Below the pieces are notes generated by a model. The model did not search any database. It was not told where the DNA came from and saw only the letters and a list, made by a program, of their open reading frames with translations. From contig CALKBX010000005.1 in assembly GCA_937775205.1 (NCBI GenBank), positions 62,001 through 126,000 of the forward strand: a stretch of 64,000 bases of DNA, given 5' to 3'. Both the position numbers and the translations under genes were made by a program. Shown here one piece after another: positions 57,893-64,000 of the stretch. The stretch is from an uncultured Verrucomicrobiae bacterium (GTDB taxonomy: Bacteria; Verrucomicrobiota; Verrucomicrobiia; Limisphaerales; UBA1100). Each line of letters opens with the position of its first letter. Position 1 is the stretch's first letter.

Positions 57893-59380
57893 ATGAAACG
57901 AATCACACTATTACTCGCACTGACGCTGTGTTTGTCGTTAACCGCAAGCGCCGCCAAGAAACGGCCCAACATTCTTTACATCATTGCCGATGATCAATCG
58001 CCGTTTGATTTGAAGTGTTATAATCCGAGTAGTGCGTTGGATGCGCCGGTGATTGGGAAACTTGCCGCCGAGGGGATGGTCTTGGATGGGGCGTATCAGA
58101 TGGGGTCGTGGGTGGGCGGCGTTTGCACGGCATCGCGGCATATGATTATGAGCGGGCGCACGGTTTGGCATATCCCGGATGTCAGGAAGCGCAAGCTCAA
58201 TCCCAACCACAAAAACCCCAAGCTCGTGCCGCCGGATTTGGCGAAGCACACGTTGGCGGCGGTGTTCAATCGTGCCGGGTACGACACGATGCGTACGTGC
58301 AAACGTGGCAATAGTTTTGATGCTGCCAACGCGTTGTTTGCCGTCAGCCGAGTGGCCAGCAAACGCGGTGGCACGGCGGAGACCGGCAGCGCGTGGCACG
58401 CGGAGCAGGTGCTGGATTATTTGGGCACGCGCGAAACGACCAAGGACAGTAAACCCTTTCTGATTTATTTTGGCTTCTCTCACCCGCACGACAAACGTGA
58501 TGGCACGCCGGCTTTGTTGAAAAAATATGGCGCGGTGAACCACACCGATCGCAATGCCCTCCCGCCCGCGAATGCGAAGCAGCCGAAGCTGCCCGTCAAC
58601 TGGTTGCCCGCGCATCCCTTCCACCACGGCCATCCCGGCCTGCGCGATGAGGTGAAGGTTTCCGGCGTGTGGGAGCGGCGCGATGAACGCACCATCCGCA
58701 ACGAGATCGGCCGACAATTTGCCTGTAGCGAAAACATCGATATCCAAATTGGTCGTGTGTTGAAAAAACTCAAGGCAATGGGCGAGCTCGACAACACGTA
58801 TATTATTTATACCGCCGACCACGGAATGGCCATCGGCCGGCACGGTTTGCAGGGGAAACAGAATTTGTACGAGCACACGTGGCGCGTGCCGTTCATCGTG
58901 AAAGGCCCCGGCATCAAACCCGGCAGCCGCGCGCAGGGGAACATTTACCTGCTCGATACCCTCGCCACCGTGTGCGGCCTCGCGGGCATCGCGCCGCCCG
59001 CCACCAACGAAGGCCGCAGCGCCGTGCCGGTGTTGATGGGCAAAACCCAAACCGTGCGCGACACGCTCTTTGGCGTCTACTGCGGCGGCACCAAACCCGG
59101 AATGCGCAGCGTGCGGCGCGGCGATTGGAAGCTCATCAAGTACGATGTGATGGACGGCACCGTCCGCAAGACCCAACTCTTCAATCTAAAAACCAACCCG
59201 CACGAATACCTCGCCGAACACCACGCAATGCGAAAATTCGCCGAGCCGCATCCCTATCAATTCAACCTCGCTGATAACCCCAAGTTCGCCGCCAAACGCA
59301 AAGAAATGGAGTCGCTGCTGCTCAAGGAAATGAATCGCCTACACGACCCGTATCCGCTGTGGGATCAGCCGGCAAAGTGA
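57893..59380 (+). CDS. sulfatase with CTASR motif, tandem paralogue A
   Basis: 495 residues with signal MKRITLLLALTLCLSLTASA. It has KRPNILYIIADDQSPFDLKC, active-site C78-TASR (HMIMSGRTVWHIP), FGFSHPHDKRDGTP and YTADHGMAIGRHGLQGKQNL. It is roughly two-thirds identical to the next gene, sharing long blocks and the ending LWDQPAK, so the two arose by tandem duplication. The active-site motif differs (CTASR against CSPSR), and the codon choice here is more GC-rich. The substrate is unknown. It starts 4 nt after the preceding sulfatase stop. Confidence 0.9.
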   Translation: MKRITLLLALTLCLSLTASAAKKRPNILYIIADDQSPFDLKCYNPSSALDAPVIGKLAAEGMVLDGAYQMGSWVGGVCTASRHMIMSGRTVWHIPDVRKRKLNPNHKNPKLVPPDLAKHTLAAVFNRAGYDTMRTCKRGNSFDAANALFAVSRVASKRGGTAETGSAWHAEQVLDYLGTRETTKDSKPFLIYFGFSHPHDKRDGTPALLKKYGAVNHTDRNALPPANAKQPKLPVNWLPAHPFHHGHPGLRDEVKVSGVWERRDERTIRNEIGRQFACSENIDIQIGRVLKKLKAMGELDNTYIIYTADHGMAIGRHGLQGKQNLYEHTWRVPFIVKGPGIKPGSRAQGNIYLLDTLATVCGLAGIAPPATNEGRSAVPVLMGKTQTVRDTLFGVYCGGTKPGMRSVRRGDWKLIKYDVMDGTVRKTQLFNLKTNPHEYLAEHHAMRKFAEPHPYQFNLADNPKFAAKRKEMESLLLKEMNRLHDPYPLWDQPAK

Positions 59381-59425
59381 GGTTTTTGCGTGTGCTGGAG
59401 TGGGATTCACAATAGTCTTGCGCCG

Positions 59426-60916
59426 ATGAATAAATCTTATCTGACTCTCTTTGCATTACTGCTTCCTCTTGCGGTTTGGGCTGAAGCAAAAAAACCGAAT
59501 ATACTTTTCATTATAGCCGACGATCAGTCGCCCTTTGACTTTAAGTCTTACAATCCGTCCTCACCTTTGGATGCTCCGGCCATCGGCAAGCTGGCGGCTC
59601 AAGGCATGACCTTTGATCAGGCTTATCACATGGGTTCCATGTCTGGGGCGGTGTGTTCGCCCTCGCGAACCATGATCATGAGCGGGCGTACGCTGTGGCA
59701 TCTTCCGCCACGGGGTAGAAAACATCTCAAACGTGAGCAAGGCATCACCGGAGGCAAGGACATCCTGAAAAACACTCTTCCTGCGGTATTTAATCGCGCG
59801 GGATACGATACCATGCGGACCTGCAAAAAAGGAAATAGCTACGAGGGTGCCAACGCCCAGTTCACTGTCCGCCATGACGCGGGCAAGCGGGGTGGCACAC
59901 ATGAGACGGGCAGTGGTTGGCACGGCGACCGGGTGATGGAGTATCTCTCCGAGCGGGACAAGACTAAGGATGAGGATCCCTTCTTTATCTACTTTGGCTT
60001 TTCCCATCCACATGATACCCGCGATGGCACGCCCGAACTGCTAAAGAAGTATGGTGCGGTGAATCATCGCGACCGCAAGTCCTTGCCGCCAATCAACGCC
60101 AAGGCCCCAAAGCTGCCGCTTAACTGGTTGCCCAAGCATCCTTTCCACCACGGCCATCCCGGATTGCGTGATGAGGTGTCGGTCAGCGGGGTGTGGGAGC
60201 GTCGCGACGAAGTGACCATCCGCAACGAGATCGGGCGGCAATTGGCTTGCAGCGAGAATATCGACCATCAGATCGCCCGAGTGCTCAAAAAATTGGAGGC
60301 CATGGGTGAGCTTGAGAACACCTATATTTTCTATACCGCCGACCACGGGATGGCCATTGGTCGTCACGGATTGCAGGGTAAGCAAAACCTTTATGAACAT
60401 ACTTGGAGAGTTCCGCTATTCGTGAAGGGCCCCGGGATTAAGCCCGGTAGTCGTGCGCTCGGGAATGTTTATCTACTCGATGTCATGGCCACGTTCTGTG
60501 ACCTCGCTGGGATCAAGTCGCCGGACACCTGTGAGGGGATCAGCTTCAAGCCCGTTCTCATGGGGGAGAAGGAGATCATCCGCGAGGTGCTCTACGGCGT
60601 CTACTGCGGCGGCACCAAACCGGGTATGCGCTCGGTGCGTAAAGGGGACTGGAAGTTGATCAAGTACGACGTCATGGATGGCAAGGTGCGGGAGACCCAG
60701 CTTTTTAACCTGAAAGATAACCCCCACGAATACCTCGTGCAAAATCATGCACCTCAGGTGAAGGCGCAATCGGGGGGCAATCCGAAGTCCAACCAGCGGA
60801 ACTTGGCGACCGATCCGAAGTACGCGGGCAAGCTCAAGGAAATGGAGGCGCTGTTACTTTCGGAGATGAAACGGTTCAGCGATCCCCATCGTCTGTGGGA
60901 TCAGCCGGTGAAGTGA
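59426..60916 (+). CDS. sulfatase with CSPSR motif, tandem paralogue B
   Basis: 496 residues with signal SYLTLFALLLPLAVWAEA; ATG 59426 is preferred over an in-frame start at 59390 that precedes the signal. It has KKPNILFIIADDQSPFDFKS, active-site C77-SPSR (TMIMSGRTLWHLP), FGFSHPHDTRDGTP and FYTADHGMAIGRHGLQGKQN. It is a tandem paralogue of the 57893 gene. The ~45-nt spacers after both genes are also similar (GTGAG-TTTTTGCGTGTG ... CGCCGATGAA), so the duplicated unit included its downstream spacer and the next start codon. Confidence 0.9.
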   Translation: MNKSYLTLFALLLPLAVWAEAKKPNILFIIADDQSPFDFKSYNPSSPLDAPAIGKLAAQGMTFDQAYHMGSMSGAVCSPSRTMIMSGRTLWHLPPRGRKHLKREQGITGGKDILKNTLPAVFNRAGYDTMRTCKKGNSYEGANAQFTVRHDAGKRGGTHETGSGWHGDRVMEYLSERDKTKDEDPFFIYFGFSHPHDTRDGTPELLKKYGAVNHRDRKSLPPINAKAPKLPLNWLPKHPFHHGHPGLRDEVSVSGVWERRDEVTIRNEIGRQLACSENIDHQIARVLKKLEAMGELENTYIFYTADHGMAIGRHGLQGKQNLYEHTWRVPLFVKGPGIKPGSRALGNVYLLDVMATFCDLAGIKSPDTCEGISFKPVLMGEKEIIREVLYGVYCGGTKPGMRSVRKGDWKLIKYDVMDGKVRETQLFNLKDNPHEYLVQNHAPQVKAQSGGNPKSNQRNLATDPKYAGKLKEMEALLLSEMKRFSDPHRLWDQPVK

Positions 60917-60960
60917 GTTTTTGCGTGTGTGGATGAGGGGCTAGCAGTAGACTTCCGCCG

Positions 60961-62337
60961 ATGAAAACTCTATTTGCTGCGCTCTTTTTGATTTCGCAAT
61001 TCGTCACGCCTTCTGCTCACGCGGCGGGGAAGCCCAATGTCATTTACATTCTTGCCGACGATTTGGGCTACGGCGATTTGTCGTGTTACGGTCAGAAAAA
61101 ATTTAAGACACCGCACATCGATCGGCTCGCGAAGGAGGGCTTGAAGTTTACGGCGCATTATTCGGGTAACACCGTTTGCACGCCGAGCCGCGCGGTGTTG
61201 ATGACCGGCCAGCACTCGGGCCATTGCTATGTGCGCGGCAATCTTCGCAACGAAAACGGGGCGGCGCTGGATGCAAAAATGACCGTGCTGCCGGAGGTGT
61301 TCAAGGCGGCGGGTTATCGCACGGGCGCGTTTGGCAAGTGGGGCCTCGGCCACACGCACTTGCCCGGAGCGAGCAATCCATTGAGCCACGGGTTTGATGA
61401 ATATTACGGCTGGAAAAGTCAGGTGATCGCCCACACGTATTACCCCACCACCGCGGTGCATAATGGCAAGGAGGTTCCGCTGAAAAAAGGCACGTACATT
61501 CACACGCCACTCATGGAGCACGCGCGCGATTTCATCCGGCGCAGTGCGGCGGCGAAGGAGCCATTTTTTTGTTACATCCCCACCGCCATCCCGCACGCGG
61601 CAATGCACGCGCCGGCGGAGTTGCACGCCAAATGGCGCAAGGTGTTTCCGCAGTTTGATAAAAAAATTGGCCGGTACGGTGCCGGTGGCGAGCCGTGCCC
61701 GGATGTGGTGAACCCCATCGCCGGGTTCGCCGCGATGATGGAGCATCTCGATAATGAAGTGGGCGCAGTGCTCACGTTGCTTGCGGAACTTGGCATCGAT
61801 GACAACACGCTGGTGATGTTCACCAGCGACAACGGCGCGCACAAGGAAGGCGGTCACGACCCGGCGTTTTGGAATTCCACCGGCGGACTGCGCGGTTACA
61901 AGCGCGATATGCACGAGGGCGGCATCCGCACCCCCATGCTCGCCCGCTGGCCCGGCGTGATTGCCCCGGGTAAATCCTCCAAACATATCAGTGGTTTTCA
62001 AGATGTCTTGCCTACAATATGCGAGTTGATTGGGCAACCCGTGCCGAAGCAGAATGATGGCATTTCGTTTCTACCCACTTTGCAGGGTGAAAAGCAGAAG
62101 TGCCACGAATACCTTTACTTTGAATTCTGCAAAAGCCCGAAACAGAAAATCTACTCTCAGGCCATCCGCATGGGTGACTGGAAGGCATACCGGCAGGCTG
62201 GCAAGCCCTTGGAGTTATTTAACCTCGCAAAAGATCCCTTTGAGAAAAGTAACATTGCTAAGGCCAATTCCGACCTCTCTCGCAAAATGGTCGACCTGAT
62301 GAAACAGGCGCACGCACCGTTGCCTGTGCGGAAATAA
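60961..62337 (+). CDS. arylsulfatase-type sulfatase
   Basis: 458 residues with signal MKTLFAALFLISQFVTPSAHA. It has KPNVIYILADDLGYGDLSCY with metal-binding Asp, canonical C73-TPSR (AVLMTGQHSGHCYVRGN), GAFGKWGLGHTHLPGASNPL, VMFTSDNGAHKEGGHDPAFW and GLRGYKRDMHEGGIRTPMLA. This is the large arylsulfatase A-like group (S1). It is the last of five sulfatases in the block and starts in the same kind of spacer as 59426. It is followed by a 158-bp gap before the next haem-protein gene. Confidence 0.92.
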   Translation: MKTLFAALFLISQFVTPSAHAAGKPNVIYILADDLGYGDLSCYGQKKFKTPHIDRLAKEGLKFTAHYSGNTVCTPSRAVLMTGQHSGHCYVRGNLRNENGAALDAKMTVLPEVFKAAGYRTGAFGKWGLGHTHLPGASNPLSHGFDEYYGWKSQVIAHTYYPTTAVHNGKEVPLKKGTYIHTPLMEHARDFIRRSAAAKEPFFCYIPTAIPHAAMHAPAELHAKWRKVFPQFDKKIGRYGAGGEPCPDVVNPIAGFAAMMEHLDNEVGAVLTLLAELGIDDNTLVMFTSDNGAHKEGGHDPAFWNSTGGLRGYKRDMHEGGIRTPMLARWPGVIAPGKSSKHISGFQDVLPTICELIGQPVPKQNDGISFLPTLQGEKQKCHEYLYFEFCKSPKQKIYSQAIRMGDWKAYRQAGKPLELFNLAKDPFEKSNIAKANSDLSRKMVDLMKQAHAPLPVRK

Positions 62338-62495
62338 CTGAGATGATGAAAGGTCAACGAGCGACCGCAAACAAACGACAGAAAAAGGAAATACTGGATC
62401 GCATCCAGGATTGGCCGGCCCCTCCGAGATCTTTAACCGCTTTGACCACTGAAGCAAATGAATGATTTCCGTTTAACCAGCGTCTGCAATTTTCA

Positions 62496-64000
62496 ATGAG
62501 ACGGTTGAGTTTGATATTGATGGTGCTGCTGAGTTTTGGGGCAGGCGCCGATGAAGTGTACCAGGTGGATGTATTACCCGTGTTGCAAAAGCATTGCTTT
62601 GGCTGTCACGGGCCTAAGAAGCAGAAGGGGGAGATTCGGTTGGATCAATTGGATTCTGACTTGGTGAAGGGTAAATCGACCGAGACCTGGCACGATGCCC
62701 TGAACATGCTCAATCTAGGGGAAATGCCCCCTGAGGACGAACCGCAATTGTCGCCTGAGGAACGCCGCATACTTGTCGGTTGGCTGACCAAGGAGTTGCG
62801 CCGAGCTGCCGATGCCAGGCGAAACACAGGTAATGGAGTGGTGATGCGCCGTCTCAACCGGGCGGAGTACCAAAACACCATGACGGACCTGCTGGGTTTC
62901 GAGATAAATTACAGCGAGGATCTGCCGTCCGACGCCCGCTCCCCGGAAGGATTCAAGAACAACGGCGCCTCCTTGGGCATGACCGCCCTACAAGTCGAAA
63001 ACTATCTCAAAATCGCGCGAAAGGCCTTGGATTTCGTCCTTGTGGAGGGAGAGCAAGAGGAGAGAGAAATTACCGAACTGGATCGAAACAAAGGGGCCAT
63101 AAAAACCCCCCAAAGCAAGCGTTTCCCCGGCCTTTCTTCGGAGCGCCTAGGGAGAGTGAACTTTTGGCACGGAGCCTTCAAGGATTTGCCGCGGACAGGT
63201 AAATTCAGCATTCGCGTGAAGGCCTACACGGACCGCAAACCCAGCCAACCAGCCCCCATACTCTTCGCTCAATATGGTTATTTCGTTCCAGGGCTAACCC
63301 AGAATATAATGGGCGACGCCGGAGAAATCACCATTATGTCGAATACTCCGGAATATTATGAAATTCCCGGTTGGCCCGAGTGCTTCCCCCTGCCGGAGGC
63401 TCACGTGCCGAACGACAAGTTAAGCGGTATTATCGCACTGCAAAACACACTCGACGACGGCAATCCGCTCCCCAAGGCCGTCAACGAGGTAATCGAGGAA
63501 AAAGACAAGAAAGGAAAGATCAGGAAGAGGAAGGTCAAGGTCTATCCGGAGGACCCTGATTTCCCTCGCATCATCATCGAGTCCGTCGAGTTCGTCCGCA
63601 ACGATTATCCGTCCTGGCCCCCGCCGCTGCACCAAAGAATCATTCGCGAAGGGGAGTCATTGTCCGATCCGCAGGCGCTCGAGAAAATATTGGCCCGCTT
63701 TCTTCGACGGGCTTGGCGACGACCGGTCAACGGGGATGAAATGGAAAAGTGGCTGGCCCACTACGAAAGAATGCGTAAGCAGGCGGATACTCCTGTCTCG
63801 GCCCTCAAGGAAACCTTGTCCGCCGCCTTGGCCTCCTCCCACTTCCTTTACCTCATCGAGCCCTTCAAGTCCGATGAATCGAGAAAGCTCAACGCCCACG
63901 AGTTAGCCGCTCGCCTTTCTTATTTCCTCTGGAGCTCGATGCCGGATGAGGAACTGTTCGCCTTGGCTGACTCCGGTCGCTTGCTCGACACCAAGGTGCT
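62496..64000 (+). CDS. DUF1587/1595/1592 haem protein, 3' end outside window
   Basis: The reading frame is open without interruption from ATG 62496 to the window end (over 500 codons). A signal peptide (MRRLSLILMVLLSFGAGA) is followed by PSCyt1-type CFGCH (HCFGCHGPKKQKGEIRLDQL), DUF1587 (MRRLNRAEYQNTMTDLLGFE), a beta-rich middle, a Lys-rich stretch (EEKDKKGKIRKRKVK), DUF1595 (LARFLRRAWRRPVNGDEMEK) and the beginning of DUF1592 (LAARLSYFLWSSMPDEELFA). The architecture matches the classical gene at 12006, so a DUF1588/DUF1585 end and a DUF1552 partner are expected beyond the window. Confidence 0.9.
   Translation, partial: MRRLSLILMVLLSFGAGADEVYQVDVLPVLQKHCFGCHGPKKQKGEIRLDQLDSDLVKGKSTETWHDALNMLNLGEMPPEDEPQLSPEERRILVGWLTKELRRAADARRNTGNGVVMRRLNRAEYQNTMTDLLGFEINYSEDLPSDARSPEGFKNNGASLGMTALQVENYLKIARKALDFVLVEGEQEEREITELDRNKGAIKTPQSKRFPGLSSERLGRVNFWHGAFKDLPRTGKFSIRVKAYTDRKPSQPAPILFAQYGYFVPGLTQNIMGDAGEITIMSNTPEYYEIPGWPECFPLPEAHVPNDKLSGIIALQNTLDDGNPLPKAVNEVIEEKDKKGKIRKRKVKVYPEDPDFPRIIIESVEFVRNDYPSWPPPLHQRIIREGESLSDPQALEKILARFLRRAWRRPVNGDEMEKWLAHYERMRKQADTPVSALKETLSAALASSHFLYLIEPFKSDESRKLNAHELAARLSYFLWSSMPDEELFALADSGRLLDTKV

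Noticed and set aside
57938..59176. 412-residue minus-strand open frame
   Set aside because: It is antisense to a clear sulfatase; similar long antisense frames occur opposite other sulfatases (60970-62037) and the NIPSNAP gene (43114-44391), so they are codon-structure artefacts.

Overview
The window looks like part of a chromosome from a PVC-superphylum bacterium, most likely Verrucomicrobiota. The evidence is family content: haem-containing PSCyt/PSD proteins (DUF1549/1553, DUF1585/1587/1588/1592/1595), twin-arginine-exported DUF1552 and DUF1501 proteins, many sulfatases, sialate O-acetylesterases, PVC-type propeller dehydrogenases with C-terminal cytochromes, and short lipoprotein leaders of the MKQxLLMIAVVALVGCG type. 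Almost every product has an export signal, so the window is dominated by periplasmic or surface proteins. I saw no rRNA, tRNA, CRISPR array, transposase or phage structural gene.

Region 1 (1-27836, all +) holds five translationally coupled pairs, each a two-haem DUF1592-family protein followed 2-9 nt later by a TAT-exported DUF1552 protein. Between the pairs sit hydrolases: an M6 metallopeptidase, a two-domain sialate esterase, a sulfatase and a second sialate esterase. The repeated pair-plus-hydrolase layout resembles SusCD-type polysaccharide loci, but with cytochrome-like partners. Region 2 (27920-35608, +) has a propeller/HEAT/cytochrome/DUF3395-like protein, an S9 peptidase ending in a VHL beta-domain-like module, an alpha/beta hydrolase and a further sialate esterase, closed by a bidirectional terminator. 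Region 3 (35618-37665) is an accessory patch: a small gene with a perfect Shine-Dalgarno, an AT-rich PDZ lipoprotein, an 88-bp repeated lipoprotein leader and a decayed lipoprotein. Region 4 (37666-44841, -) has a PQQ-like propeller, a propeller/dihaem/ankyrin fusion and a protein ending in two NIPSNAP domains. Region 5 (44982-62337, +) is a glycan-desulfation block: an SGNH-like/propeller/cytochrome fusion, five sulfatases, a BNR sialidase-like protein and a PSCyt1-PSCyt2-PSD1 / PPC / DUF1501 operon. Another DUF1587/1592 gene starts at 62496 and runs off the window.

Together the genes suggest extracytoplasmic breakdown of a sulfated, O-acetylated glycoconjugate (sulfatases, esterases, sialidase-like enzyme, peptidases), associated with secreted c-type haem proteins of unknown function. 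Electron transfer is an inference from the CxxCH motifs.

Two window-wide patterns stand out. Unrelated genes share nearly identical 5' leaders and signal-peptide DNA or upstream palindromes. Six otherwise full-length genes each carry one single-base frameshift; these may be real decay or assembly indels, and reads are needed to decide.
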